This document shows, piece by piece, positions 30,388-39,492 of a stretch of DNA of 64,000 nucleotides. This stretch comes from CAYVQE01 sp964454005 (GTDB taxonomy: Bacteria; Myxococcota; B64-G9), in assembly GCA_964454005.1 (NCBI GenBank), contig CAYVQE010000002.1, positions 58,934 to 122,933 on the forward strand, given 5' to 3'. The position numbers and the translations under genes are program-made. The notes beneath the pieces were generated by a model, which was not told the origin of the DNA, searched no databases, and saw nothing but the letters and a program-made list of their open reading frames with translations. Within the stretch, counting starts at the first letter, position 1; each line of letters begins with the position of its first letter.

Positions 30388-30417
30388 GCCTATCCGCAGC
30401 GCCCGTGCTCGCCACTC

Positions 30418-31863
30418 TCAGGCCGGCCCGGCGGGCTCGCCCCCGTCGCCGCCGTCGCCCGCTTCGGGCTGTTCGGCTTGTTCGGCTTGTTCGGACTGTT
30501 CGGACTGTTCTGCCTCGCGCTGGGCGAGCAGGTGGTAGTTGACCACGCCAGCGGCGTAGAAGTAGGTCAGCACGAAGCCCAGCACCAGCGCGAAGACCCC
30601 CATCAGCGAGATGAACACCATCCAGCCGGCGATGGTGAACTGCCAGCCGGCGCCCGCGCCGGGCTGCAGCCCGGTGTCGTAGAGCAACGCCCACAAGGGG
30701 AACATGCTGCCCGGCATGGACAGCAGGATCTGCGAGTACTCGCCGCCGCCGACCAGACCATCGACCCGGCCGATCACGCCCATGGCCGAGCCGACCAGCC
30801 AGGTCAGCAGCCACAGCAGCAGCCCGCCGACCACCGCGGCCACCAGCAGGTGCAACGCGAAGGGGCCCGGGTGGCGGCGCAGCTTGGCCCACAGGTGGCG
30901 GGCCAGAGCCAGCAGCCCCCGATCGCCGGCGGCCGGGATGTAGGAGAAGGTGGAGAACCACATCAGCACGCCGACCAGCACCACCAGCAAGCCCAGGGCG
31001 AATACCAGGGCGTAGAACAGACCGTACAGGATGGGACCGGCGTAGGGGATGCGGGCCAGCAGGTGAAAGGCGGCGATGCCGGCGGCCAGGCCCACCATGG
31101 CCAGCACGAACAGAAAGGGGAAGCCGACCACGGTCGCCAGCCGCTGCTTGACGAAGCCGATGCCCGCGCCGATGGGCAGGCGGCCGCCGTGGCGCATCTC
31201 GCGGTCGGTCTGGGCCGTGGCGATGCCCAGGCCCAGGTAGAGACAGGCGAAGTAGAGCACGAAGCCGACGATCAGACCGATGGTCACCGCCAGCCGGCTC
31301 TCGGTCAGCATGGCCAGCCAGCCGACCAGGATCAGCAGCGCGCTGCCGGCGAAGGCGCCGGCCGCGGCGGCCAGCAGCTTGCGGATGTCCAGCGGTGCCT
31401 GCAGGGCGTAGAACAGGTCGCGGAAGCGAAACCGCTCACCGCTGCGACCGCAGCCGACATAGGGCAGGCGCCAGCCGCCCCCGCCCGGATTCCTCGCTTT
31501 GCTCGGCTCATCCGGTTGGCTCGGTTTTGCCGGCTGGCTCGGCTGGCTCGGTTCGTCCGCTGCGCCGACCGCCGCCGCGGCCGGGGGTGCGGGCTGCTGG
31601 GCCGGCGCAGCCGGCTCCGGTTCTGCCTCGGCCGCTGGCCTCATATCGGTGGCCGCGCCGGTCGCGTCCGCTGCGGGCCGGGGTTCGATCAAGGCGTCGG
31701 CTTCGGGCATCTCGGGCTCGGTGGCGCCGTCTTGCGGGCGCACCGGCGCCTTGATCTTGATGGCGAAGCCGCACTTGGTGCATTCGACCTGGGTGCCACC
31801 GGCCGGAATGCTGTCGTCGTCCATGCTATGGCTGGTGCCGCAGGCCGGGCAAAAGAAGCGCAT
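30418..31863 (-). CDS. Zinc-ribbon protein with C-terminal multi-pass membrane domain
   Basis: A 481-residue protein. The N-terminus MRFFCPACGTSHSMDDDSIP with CTKCGF forms an MJ0042-type zinc ribbon, common in Deltaproteobacteria. A disordered Ala/Pro/Glu linker (about 45-130) leads to a membrane domain with about six to eight segments (GSALLILVGWLAML, IGLIVGFVLYFACLYLGLGI, LGLLVVLVGVLMWFSTFSY). The C-terminus is rich in Glu/Gln/Ser repeats (EQSEQSEQAEQAEQ). The arrangement suggests a membrane protein with a cytoplasmic metal-bound sensor head. The ATG at 31863 follows GGGAGG; the frame upstream to 32040 overlaps the PilZ gene promoter. Function unknown. Confidence 0.75.
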   Translation of the reverse strand: MRFFCPACGTSHSMDDDSIPAGGTQVECTKCGFAIKIKAPVRPQDGATEPEMPEADALIEPRPAADATGAATDMRPAAEAEPEPAAPAQQPAPPAAAAVGAADEPSQPSQPAKPSQPDEPSKARNPGGGGWRLPYVGCGRSGERFRFRDLFYALQAPLDIRKLLAAAAGAFAGSALLILVGWLAMLTESRLAVTIGLIVGFVLYFACLYLGLGIATAQTDREMRHGGRLPIGAGIGFVKQRLATVVGFPFLFVLAMVGLAAGIAAFHLLARIPYAGPILYGLFYALVFALGLLVVLVGVLMWFSTFSYIPAAGDRGLLALARHLWAKLRRHPGPFALHLLVAAVVGGLLLWLLTWLVGSAMGVIGRVDGLVGGGEYSQILLSMPGSMFPLWALLYDTGLQPGAGAGWQFTIAGWMVFISLMGVFALVLGFVLTYFYAAGVVNYHLLAQREAEQSEQSEQAEQAEQPEAGDGGDGGEPAGPA

Positions 31864-31988
31864 GGGTTCGATCCTCCCGCAGGTGTGGATGGCAGATGGT
31901 GCCCCGAGAAAAGCATCGGGTCCGCGCCCTGTCAACCGACAGCTGGAACCGGCCGCGGCGGCCGGACGAAAAAACCGGGGCCAAATTT

Positions 31989-32016
31989 TTGACACCAGCT
32001 GCATGTAGGATACAAT
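31989..32016 (+). promoter_or_regulatory. Strong sigma-70 promoter of the single-domain PilZ gene
   Basis: A perfect TTGACA (31989-31994), 16 bases, TACAAT (32011-32016). It lies in one of the few AT-rich stretches of the left half. Transcription would start near 32023. Confidence 0.75.
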
Positions 32017-32028
32017 GGCACATGTAGG
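32002..32028 (+). promoter_or_regulatory. Direct repeats CATGTAGG around the PilZ promoter -10
   Basis: CATGTAGG occurs at 32002-32009 and 32021-32028, 19 bases apart (about two helical turns), flanking the -10 box. This spacing fits a dimeric repressor site on one DNA face. Confidence 0.4.
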
Positions 32029-32060
32029 TTGAAAAACCACCAGCGGCCGAGGAGGGTCCC

Positions 32061-32438
32061 ATGCAGCCGACGACCGAAAGACGCGAGTTCCTGCGCGCCG
32101 ACATGAACGTCTTCCTCAACGAGGAGAGCCGCACCGCCCGCATGCTGGCCAAGACGGTCGACATCTCCGAGCGCGGCATCCACTACGTGATGCCCATGAC
32201 CGCAACCGGCCGCGACAGCACCGAGGTCACCCTCGAGTTCTGCCTGCCCGGCGACGAGCAGCCGGTGCACGTGCTGGGCCGGGTGGTCTACGACCGCTCC
32301 GACCGCTTCAAGCAGGCCACCGCCATCGAGTTCACCATGCTGGACTCGAGCGATGCCGAGCGCATCCGGCGTTACGTGGGCGCGCGCAAGCGCGCCGAGC
32401 TGTTCGAACAGATGCGCTCGCAGCACCTGCTGCAATAG
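32061..32438 (+). CDS. Single-domain PilZ protein
   Basis: A 125-residue PilZ-type protein. It has TTERREFLRADMNV (RxxxR-like) and, after 25 residues, VDISERGIHYVM (DxSxxG), the two c-di-GMP contact motifs. VVYDRSDRFKQATAIEF closes the barrel and a C-terminal helix follows. It probably acts as a small c-di-GMP adaptor. A strong promoter and GAGGAGG ribosome site suggest high expression. It is monocistronic by spacing. Confidence 0.88.
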   Translation: MQPTTERREFLRADMNVFLNEESRTARMLAKTVDISERGIHYVMPMTATGRDSTEVTLEFCLPGDEQPVHVLGRVVYDRSDRFKQATAIEFTMLDSSDAERIRRYVGARKRAELFEQMRSQHLLQ

Positions 32439-32530
32439 CGGCCGGCCGCGGTGGCCGGCGGGGCTGTTTGGATTGCGGCCAGCGGCCTGCTCCACTATCC
32501 TGTAGCCACGACCGACAGGAGGAGCACGCC

Positions 32531-33430
32531 ATGGCCAGACACCTCGCCCTCGCCTGCCTTTTCGCCACGCTGTCGCCGGCGGCTCTCGTCTCGGCACAGG
32601 TCGCCGAACGGGGGGACAAGATCGCCGTGATGGAGCTGCGCAAGGACGTCGACATCCCGGACGGCACCTTGCGCACCCTCAACGAGCTGCTGCTCAACGA
32701 GTTCCACCAGCAGGGCAAGCTCGAAGTGGTCGGCGCCTCGGACATCAAGTCCATGCTGGCCCATGAAGAGACGCGGCGCATGTTCGCCACCTGCGACGAC
32801 AACTCCTGTCTGGCCGAGATCGGCGGCGCGCTGGGCGTGCAGCTGTTGGCCGCCGCCAGCCTGGGTGCGGTGGGTGAGCAGTACGTGTTCAACATCAAGA
32901 TCCTGGACGTCTCGCGGGCCAAGGTGCTGTCGCGCGCCAGCGAGCTGATGGACCGCGACGACTCCGAGCTGATCGCCGGTATTCGCAAGGCGGTAGGCAA
33001 AGTGCTGGCCGCGGTGGTCGGCCCGGTGCTGGCCGACAAGCAGCCCGCAGACGCCCCTTTGGCACCCACCGACGACTCCCCGGACGAGTTCGCATCCGCC
33101 TGGTCCTGGGCGCCCTGGGTCTCCCTGGGCGTGGCCGTGGCGGCCGCCGCCGGCGGTGCCGCCCTGGGCGGGCTGGCGCTGTCCGACGCGGCCGACGCGC
33201 GCGCCGAGCCGCGCGACAGCGATGCCTGGCGCAAGGCGGCCGATGCGGCCGAGAACAAGGCCCTGGGCGCCGACGTGTGCATCGGCGTCGCCGGCGCGGC
33301 CGCGGTGACCACGTTGGTGCTGTTTTTGGTGCGCCCGTCTGCCACCGAGACCGAGGCCGCGCTACAGGTCGAGCCCAGCGCAGCGCTGCTGCCCGGCGGT
33401 GGCGCCGCCGGGTTGACCGTCCGCTTCTGA
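32531..33430 (+). CDS. Secreted protein of unknown function with C-terminal membrane segments
   Basis: A 299-residue protein with a signal peptide (HLALACLFATLSPAALVSA). The mature domain (about residues 25-170: KIAVMELRKDVDIPDGTLRTL, VVGASDIKSML, CDDNSCLAEIGGALGVQLL, LLSRASELMD-like) follows a pattern seen in periplasmic proteins of Deltaproteobacteria that resemble a CsgG/TolB-N type fold. Two hydrophobic segments (about 195-220 and 255-275) with an Ala-rich loop follow. The ATG follows AGGAGG. The next gene, a Cys-rich lipoprotein, starts 15 bases after the stop, so the two are probably cotranscribed. Confidence 0.75.
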   Translation: MARHLALACLFATLSPAALVSAQVAERGDKIAVMELRKDVDIPDGTLRTLNELLLNEFHQQGKLEVVGASDIKSMLAHEETRRMFATCDDNSCLAEIGGALGVQLLAAASLGAVGEQYVFNIKILDVSRAKVLSRASELMDRDDSELIAGIRKAVGKVLAAVVGPVLADKQPADAPLAPTDDSPDEFASAWSWAPWVSLGVAVAAAAGGAALGGLALSDAADARAEPRDSDAWRKAADAAENKALGADVCIGVAGAAAVTTLVLFLVRPSATETEAALQVEPSAALLPGGGAAGLTVRF

Positions 33431-33445
33431 GCCCTGGAGGACGCG

Positions 33446-35710
33446 ATGCGATCCCTGAGCATACTGGTATGCTGCAGCGCCGCGCTGCTGCTGGCTCCCG
33501 CCTGCTCGCTGGTCATCGACACCGAGGGCGAAAACGCCAGCCCCAGCTGCGACGACGGTGCCCAGAACGGCGACGAGACCGACCTCGACTGCGGCGGCTC
33601 CTGCACGCCCTGCGCCGACGGACAGAGCTGCGAAAACAACACCGACTGCCAGAGCGGCGACTGCCGGGACGGCAGCTGCGCCGCGGGCGGCGGCCCGCGC
33701 TGCGATGACGGCGAGCAGAACGGCGACGAGACCGACCTCGACTGCGGCGGTGCGGACTGCGATGCCTGCGCCGACGGCGCCGCCTGTGAAAGCGACGGGG
33801 ATTGCCAAAGCCAAGACTGCTATCAGGGCAGCTGCGCCGATGCCGATCACTGCAGCAACACGGAAAGAGATCGGGACGAGACCGACGTCGACTGCGGCGG
33901 CTCCTGTGCGCCCTGCGCCGACGGGCTCCTATGCGCGGTCGGCTCCGACTGCCTGAGCAACAACTGCGTTGGAGGGGTCTGCGTCTCGGATGCCCATTGC
34001 AACAACGGGACGATGGACGAAGACGAGACCGACCTCGACTGCGGCGGCTCCTGTGCGCCCTGCGCCGACGGCCAGGGCTGCGCGCAAGACACCGATTGCC
34101 AGAGCGGCCTGTGCGATCCCAATACCGACAGCTGTGTGGCCAGCGACGGGGATACGGACTTAGACGGCGTGGACAACGGCGCGGACAACTGCCCCTTCGA
34201 CAGCAACGGCGGCCAGGCCGACGGCGACGGCGACGGCGCGGGCGACGCCTGCGACAACTGCCCGGAGGACTACAACGCGCACCAAGGCGATCACGACGAG
34301 GACGGCATCGGCGACGCCTGCGACCCGGTCGCGATCGAGGAGTTGCGCGATCCAGGCCGCATCGATACCCAGGTGCGGCTGAGCGACCTGTCGGTGACCA
34401 GCCCAATGGCAGCGATCGACGAATATTCGATCTGGCCGGATACCTTCTGGGTGCATGAGCCAGACGGTAGCGGCATCCGGGTCCGCGACCAGAGTACGGC
34501 CAACAACTACCTGCCCGGCTGGACGATCAACATCCGCGGCTTCTTGCGCCACGACGTTGACGCCGGCTACTGGATCGAGACCATATGGGCCGAGACCGTT
34601 GGGGGCACCGACTACCACGAACCACTGCCCGAACCCCACCAGCCAAGTCCAACGGCCTCTGATCTGGCCGGCAGCCCGGAGGATTGGGTCGCCGCGGTGG
34701 TGCGCTTGGACGGAGACAGTGAAGTGCTCGAACTGCCGCAGGAGGCCGACTGCCAGGCGGGCTACACGGTCAGCTGGGGCGGCTGCGACTTCGAAATCGG
34801 CTCGCTGTTTCGTCGCGAGTACCAGTACGATGTCACCGCCTTCGACAGCCTGACCGGGATCTGGCGGCGCAAGGCGGGCGGTGGCTACGTGCTCGAACCG
34901 CGCGGCTGTGCCGACATCGGCGACGGCAGCGCGCACTGCTCCTGTCCGGCGGGGGTCACCGACCTGCCAGTACAACGGATCCAGGACCGCGGCCGCCCGG
35001 ATCGGACCTTCCAGCGCTGCCAGCTCAGCTCGCTGGGCCTGACAGTGACCGGCATCGTCGCATTCAGCGAAGAAATACACGGGGTCTACGTACAGGAGCC
35101 CTCGGCCGATGATCAACGCGCTTACAGCGGTGTCATGGTGTTGACCGATCAGCCAGTGGATCCACTGCAGCGCTGGGATCTGGTCGAAATCAGTGGCGTC
35201 TATACCGAGTCTTTCGGCAAATCCCAGATCACGGCCGCCTTCGGGCTAGGCGACATCAGCCTCGCGGATCCGAATCCAGCGAATTCTATCGACCCGGTGG
35301 TTTTTGCACACCTCGACGATCTATACCAGACCGAACACGGGATCGAGAGCTACGAGGGCGTGTTGATCCGGGTCGACGATCTGCAACTCGCCGACACCAG
35401 CGTACTCGCCGGCGGCGATTACGGCGACTTCGTGGTCGAAGCCACCTCGGATCCCGAAGGCCACGGCAACCAGCTGATCGTGGGCTGGGACTTTCGCCAT
35501 GGCTTCGCCTGCCCGGCAGAGCAGACGCTGGAGGAGCTGGTCGGCTGCACCCACTACGATGACGACGATCGGGTATCCGCCGGCGTGGGTTTCACCTTCA
35601 CCAGCATCACCGGCATCCTGGACTTCGCCGACGGCAAGTATCGCCTCGAGCCCAGGGATTGCAACGACTTGCAGTACGATGCGGCCGATCCGGTCTGCGA
35701 GGACTGGTGA
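33446..35710 (+). CDS. Lipoprotein with Cys-rich repeats, thrombospondin-3-type repeats and OB-fold-like modules
   Basis: A 754-residue lipoprotein (lipobox LAPAC). Four tandem units of about 45 residues follow, each with C....(Q/M)(N/D)(G/E)DETDLDCGGSC.PCADG and six to eight cysteines. Then come thrombospondin type 3-like calcium repeats (DTDLDGVDNGADNCPFD, DGDGDGAGDACDNCP, DEDGIGDACDP). The C-terminal 430 residues hold two modules with FWVHEP or GVYVQEP strands and (S)GVY-type barrels, which resemble OB-fold domains attached to secreted nucleases. No catalytic domain is seen. It is probably an outer-surface, calcium-stabilised binding protein. Ribosome site GGAGG. Confidence 0.78.
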   Translation: MRSLSILVCCSAALLLAPACSLVIDTEGENASPSCDDGAQNGDETDLDCGGSCTPCADGQSCENNTDCQSGDCRDGSCAAGGGPRCDDGEQNGDETDLDCGGADCDACADGAACESDGDCQSQDCYQGSCADADHCSNTERDRDETDVDCGGSCAPCADGLLCAVGSDCLSNNCVGGVCVSDAHCNNGTMDEDETDLDCGGSCAPCADGQGCAQDTDCQSGLCDPNTDSCVASDGDTDLDGVDNGADNCPFDSNGGQADGDGDGAGDACDNCPEDYNAHQGDHDEDGIGDACDPVAIEELRDPGRIDTQVRLSDLSVTSPMAAIDEYSIWPDTFWVHEPDGSGIRVRDQSTANNYLPGWTINIRGFLRHDVDAGYWIETIWAETVGGTDYHEPLPEPHQPSPTASDLAGSPEDWVAAVVRLDGDSEVLELPQEADCQAGYTVSWGGCDFEIGSLFRREYQYDVTAFDSLTGIWRRKAGGGYVLEPRGCADIGDGSAHCSCPAGVTDLPVQRIQDRGRPDRTFQRCQLSSLGLTVTGIVAFSEEIHGVYVQEPSADDQRAYSGVMVLTDQPVDPLQRWDLVEISGVYTESFGKSQITAAFGLGDISLADPNPANSIDPVVFAHLDDLYQTEHGIESYEGVLIRVDDLQLADTSVLAGGDYGDFVVEATSDPEGHGNQLIVGWDFRHGFACPAEQTLEELVGCTHYDDDDRVSAGVGFTFTSITGILDFADGKYRLEPRDCNDLQYDAADPVCEDW

Positions 35711-35718
35711 CGCGCTGT

Positions 35719-37476
35719 TCAGCCCTGCTCGTCGACCGCGAAGCGCGGCACGATGTCGACCGGGATGTCGGCCAGCGCCGCGAGCCGCGATTTCATCTCC
35801 GGGCCCAGCTGGCCGTGGCGCTCGATCAGCTCGCCGGCGGCTTCGTAGTCGCCCTCGGCCTCGATCATCAGCACCTCGTGGGCCAGATCGCGCACCACCT
35901 GCGGCGCTTTGCCGAGATCGACTGAAAATCGTTTTTCATCAGGGTGATAGCGGTATGCGCCGCGCTCGAGCAGGACGTTGAAGACGATGGCGTTGGCCCG
36001 GCCGTGGGACTCGTGGACGCCGAAGCGCACCGAGCGGAAGACGCCGGCCAGGAAGGTGACCAGCCCGCTCTCGGCCAGCTCCTCGTCCAGCACGCCCTGA
36101 TCGACCAGGTAGAGCGTGTTGTACATGCCCAACACGTCGGCCTTGGCCTCCTCGATGGCCGAGTAGTGCTCCTCGAGCAGCCGGTTGACCGTGGTGCGCT
36201 CGCCGTCGCGCTCGATGAAGCCCGGGCCGAGGCCGTGGGAGACCTCGTGCATCAGGGTGTGGTTGAAGTAGGCGTCGAAGGACAGCAGCGGTCGCTGCTC
36301 GGCCAGCAACACCCGCTCGGCGATGGGCTTCAGGATGCGGTCGAACTTGGCGTGGCTGATGTTCTTGAGCATGACCTTCTTCGAGCCCTTGGCCTCGCGC
36401 ACCCGCTCGTCGTTGGGCAGGTTGAACGCCAGCGTCTGCACCCCGGCCCGGGTATCGCCGGCCGAGTAGATCAGATCCACCACCAGGATCGGCGAGCTCA
36501 GCCCGCGGTCGAAGTTCTTGTGCTCGTCCGGGATGGGCAGGTTGCGCTCCATGGCCACCAGGTGCTCGGCCACCCGGGCCAGCTTCTGGCTCTCCGCGGC
36601 ATCGCGGATGGTGATGAAGCTCTCGAAGGCCGCCTTGTAGTTGAACAGCCGGTCCTCGTAGACCTCGTAGGGTCCGATGGTCACCTCGAGCAGGGAATCG
36701 GACACGTCCATCCAGGCCATGTCGCTCTCGTAGTAGTCGTTGGAGCGAAAAGCGGCCGCCCGGGTGCGCAGATACCGCGCCAGGCTGTCGTTGCCCACCA
36801 GCGCGGCGGCCCGCTCCAGCAGCCCGGCCGCCTCGGCCAGCGGTTCGGCGTAGTGCTCGGAGTAGGGGGTGGCCTCGAGCCCGCCAGCGCGGCGGCGGAT
36901 GACGGTGAAGTTGGACTCGAAGGCCCGGCGGTCTTGCGGGTGGTCCGCCAGGTGCTCCCGCCACTGCTGCTTGCTCATGTCGACCGGGTAGAAGTTGGCC
37001 CCCAGCGGCTTGGGCGGCACCAGATCGCGGCCGTCCGGGGCGGTGGCCCGCATGAAGGGCGCGAAGTCGTCCAGCCGGTCGTAGGCGCCGTAGTTGATCC
37101 GCAGGTGGTCCGCCAGCAGCCGTTCGGCCGCATCGCGCGGCTCGGCCAGCCGTTCGCGCAGGACCGGTCCGTGCGGCGAGGCCTGGCGCCAGAACAGGTC
37201 GTCGATGATGCGCGAGGCCGCCACCAGCGCCTCGACCGCCCGGCGCTGATCGGGGTCGAGCCGCCGGGCATCGTAGCCGATGCGCACCGGGGCGTAGCGG
37301 GCGAGCTTGCGCTCGAGCACGGCTATCGGGTGCGCGGGATCGATCACGATCTCCTCCTCGTCGGCGGCCGGCGCGGCCGCCGAGTCCGCTCGCTTGTCCC
37401 CGTCGTGCGCGCAGCCGAGCAGCGAGGCAGCGAACGCTGCGCAGCAGAAACAGGCCACCTGGATGGATTTGCGCAT
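35719..37476 (-). CDS. M49-family (dipeptidyl peptidase III-like) metallopeptidase, lipoprotein
   Basis: A 585-residue zinc peptidase. The N-terminus MRKSIQVACFCCAAFAASLL ends in a lipobox (LLGC), so the enzyme is membrane-anchored in the envelope. The zinc site is HEVSH (H410, E411, H414) followed by GLGPG; the second motif EEAKAD (about 30 residues later) supplies the third ligand. This is the pentapeptide form of the M49 motif, known in some bacterial and plant members, rather than HEXXGH. It would remove dipeptides from peptide N-termini. The ATG follows GGGAGGACC. The stop is 8 bases from the convergent lipoprotein gene. Confidence 0.85.
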   Translation of the reverse strand: MRKSIQVACFCCAAFAASLLGCAHDGDKRADSAAAPAADEEEIVIDPAHPIAVLERKLARYAPVRIGYDARRLDPDQRRAVEALVAASRIIDDLFWRQASPHGPVLRERLAEPRDAAERLLADHLRINYGAYDRLDDFAPFMRATAPDGRDLVPPKPLGANFYPVDMSKQQWREHLADHPQDRRAFESNFTVIRRRAGGLEATPYSEHYAEPLAEAAGLLERAAALVGNDSLARYLRTRAAAFRSNDYYESDMAWMDVSDSLLEVTIGPYEVYEDRLFNYKAAFESFITIRDAAESQKLARVAEHLVAMERNLPIPDEHKNFDRGLSSPILVVDLIYSAGDTRAGVQTLAFNLPNDERVREAKGSKKVMLKNISHAKFDRILKPIAERVLLAEQRPLLSFDAYFNHTLMHEVSHGLGPGFIERDGERTTVNRLLEEHYSAIEEAKADVLGMYNTLYLVDQGVLDEELAESGLVTFLAGVFRSVRFGVHESHGRANAIVFNVLLERGAYRYHPDEKRFSVDLGKAPQVVRDLAHEVLMIEAEGDYEAAGELIERHGQLGPEMKSRLAALADIPVDIVPRFAVDEQG

Positions 37477-37490
37477 ACCGGTCCTCCCGC

Positions 37491-38015
37491 TCAATCGCCG
37501 TTCTTCTGCGACCGCACCCATTCCATGAAGTGCTTGCCGCACATGCCCTTGGCGTAGTTGGTCCGCTCGCACCCGTCCACGCTGCACACGCCGCCGCCGC
37601 GCTTGGCGGTGCGGCGGTTGGACTTGCGCGCCTGCTGGGTGCGGGCCTGCTCGAGATCTGCGGGGATCGGTTCGCCGCGGTCTTCGGCCCGCTTCTGGGC
37701 GTAACGCAGGCGCTGGTAGTGCTTGGAGCACAGTCCGCGGGCCCGGGCCGGCATGTCGCAGTCCGGCTGGTTGCAGGACTTGGCCTCCGCCGGTTGCCCG
37801 GAGCCGGCGGCGCGCTGTTGCTCCGGCTCCGACGGCGCGGATGGGCCGCTGTCGCGCGCATCGAAGGCGGCGATCCGCTCGGGCAGCCCGCTGCGCTGCA
37901 GGCGGCTGCTCAGCGACTGCGATAACCGTTCGCCCAGCCGGTCCGAGACCCGATCGAGCAGCTGGCGCAGGCGTTGCGGATCGGCGAGGGCTTCTGAGAG
38001 GCGCTCGGAGTTCAC
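37491..38015 (-). CDS. Small protein with two Cys/His zinc-knuckle motifs
   Basis: A 174-residue protein. The N-terminal 55 residues are helical (LSEALADPQRLRQLLDRVSD). Two similar metal-binding motifs follow: CNQPDCDMPARARGLCSKHY and CSVDGCERTNYAKGMCGKHF, both C-x4-C-x(9-10)-C-x2-H, separated by a basic linker. Such motifs occur in short proteins of Deltaproteobacteria and Actinobacteria. The GTG start overlaps the bactofilin stop (GTGA), so translation is coupled and the protein likely works with the segregation genes. Nucleic-acid or protein binding are both possible. Confidence 0.75.
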   Translation of the reverse strand: MNSERLSEALADPQRLRQLLDRVSDRLGERLSQSLSSRLQRSGLPERIAAFDARDSGPSAPSEPEQQRAAGSGQPAEAKSCNQPDCDMPARARGLCSKHYQRLRYAQKRAEDRGEPIPADLEQARTQQARKSNRRTAKRGGGVCSVDGCERTNYAKGMCGKHFMEWVRSQKNGD

Positions 38016-38614
38016 TTCTTGGCCTTGTCGGTCTTGTCGGTCTTTTCGTTCTTGTCGCTCTTGGCGACCGGCTCGCCGCTCGCCTCGGTCTGGCCGGCCT
38101 GGCCGGACTTGTTGAAGACCCCGCCCCCGGCCCCGCCGGTGCCGGATCGGTCGTCCATCTTGCAGCCGCCATCGAACAACACGCCCTTCTCGATGTACAG
38201 CGACGGGGTCTCGAGGTTGCCCTTCAGCCGGCCCTTGCCGCGCAGCTCCACGCCCTGCTTGGCGCGGACGTTGCCCTGGACCTCGCCGTTGATGATGATG
38301 GTGCCGATGTCGATCTCGGCGTCGACCCGGGCGCCCTCACCCACCACCAGCACCGAGTCAGACGCGATCTCGCCCGAGAACACGCCTTCGATGCGCAGCG
38401 TCCCTTCGAACTGCAGCTTGCCTTCGAACTCCGATCCCTTGCCCAGGATGGTGGTGATTTCGTCGGTCTTCAGGGTCACCGGCCTCTCCTTTTTGGCTGC
38501 GGGCTGGGAACGCACCGGCGCCGGCTGCTGCCAGTCCGTTCCAGAAGCCTCGTCCGCGACATCGGTCTGGATCCTGTCCTTGCGAAAAAGTGCCACCGGA
38601 CCACCTGCCGTCAC
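38012..38614 (-). CDS. Bactofilin
   Basis: A 200-residue cytoskeletal protein. The central domain (about residues 48-150) is the bactofilin right-handed beta-helix: ITTILGKGSEFEGKLQFEGT, LRIEGVFSGEI, VLVVGEGARVDAEI, TIIINGEVQGNV, VELRGKGRLKGNLETPSLYIEKG. Tails are disordered; the C-terminal tail is Lys/Asp-rich. Bactofilins polymerise without nucleotides and in Myxococcus xanthus they position ParAB near the poles. Here the gene is joined to parB by a GTGA stop/start overlap, which supports a direct link with chromosome segregation. The start is GTG at 38614. Confidence 0.93.
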   Translation of the reverse strand: MTAGGPVALFRKDRIQTDVADEASGTDWQQPAPVRSQPAAKKERPVTLKTDEITTILGKGSEFEGKLQFEGTLRIEGVFSGEIASDSVLVVGEGARVDAEIDIGTIIINGEVQGNVRAKQGVELRGKGRLKGNLETPSLYIEKGVLFDGGCKMDDRSGTGGAGGGVFNKSGQAGQTEASGEPVAKSDKNEKTDKTDKAKK

Positions 38615-39492
38615 CGCCGCTCGAGCACGTCGAGCACGCGATCGAACTCCTCGTTCGAGTAGTAGTGGATGATCAGCTTGCCACCCCGGCGCTTGGGCTG
38701 CAACTCGACCTTGGTGCCGAAGCGACGCTGCAGGTCCTCGACCAGCTTGCGCTGCGCCGGCCCGAGCGGGCGGGACTTGGCGGCGGCCGGTCGCGATCGG
38801 CTGGAGCGCTTGGCCTGATTGCGCACCAGCTGCTCGCAGGCGCGCACGCTCAGGCCTTCGCGCACCACCTTGCGCGCCACGGCCTTGCGGCCGCTGGCGC
38901 TGTCGATGCCCAGGATGGCGCGGGCGTGGCCCATCGACAGCTCCCCGGTCAGCAGGTGGTTCTGCACGTCCTCGGGCAGCTTGAGCAGGCGTAGGGCATT
39001 GGCCACGGTCGAGCGCTGGCGGCCCACCCGGGTGGCCAGGCTCTCCTGGGTCAGACCGTGATCCTCGATCAGCTGCCGGTAGGCCTCGGCCTCCTCTAGC
39101 GGGTTCAGGTCCTCGCGCTGGATGTTCTCGATCAGGGCCAGCTCCAGCGCCTCGGTGCCGCTGATGTCCTGGACCACCACCGGCACCCGCTCCAGGCCGG
39201 CCAGCCGCGAGGCCCGCCAGCGGCGCTCACCGGCCACGATCTGGAACCGGCCGTCGTCCAGCGCCCGCACCACCAGCGGTTGGATGACCCCCTTGGCGCG
39301 AACGCTCTCGGTCAGCTCGCGCAGCCTGGCCTCGTCGAAGCTCTGCCGCGGCTGCTCCTCGTTGGGCACCAGCTGGTCGATCGGACACTGGAACAAATCC
39401 TGGCGATCGGGATCGTCCGCCCGGCTCTCGGCGCTGGCCGGGATGAGGGCCTCGAGCCCCCGGCCCAGGGCCTTGCGTTTGGCTGAAGACAT
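38611..39492 (-). CDS. parB: Chromosome partitioning protein ParB
   Basis: A 293-residue parS-binding CTPase clamp. The N-terminus KALGRGLEALIP is the ParA-contacting region. The CTP-binding GERRWRAS motif is at residues 88-95, and ENIQREDLNPLEEA is also conserved. The helix-turn-helix (TQESLATRVGRQRSTVANALRL) and a C-terminal dimerisation domain are complete. It should load on the two parS sites near mnmG. It lies 92 bases after parA and overlaps the bactofilin gene. A 17-bp palindrome covers its ribosome site. Confidence 0.97.
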   Translation of the reverse strand: MSSAKRKALGRGLEALIPASAESRADDPDRQDLFQCPIDQLVPNEEQPRQSFDEARLRELTESVRAKGVIQPLVVRALDDGRFQIVAGERRWRASRLAGLERVPVVVQDISGTEALELALIENIQREDLNPLEEAEAYRQLIEDHGLTQESLATRVGRQRSTVANALRLLKLPEDVQNHLLTGELSMGHARAILGIDSASGRKAVARKVVREGLSVRACEQLVRNQAKRSSRSRPAAAKSRPLGPAQRKLVEDLQRRFGTKVELQPKRRGGKLIIHYYSNEEFDRVLDVLERR

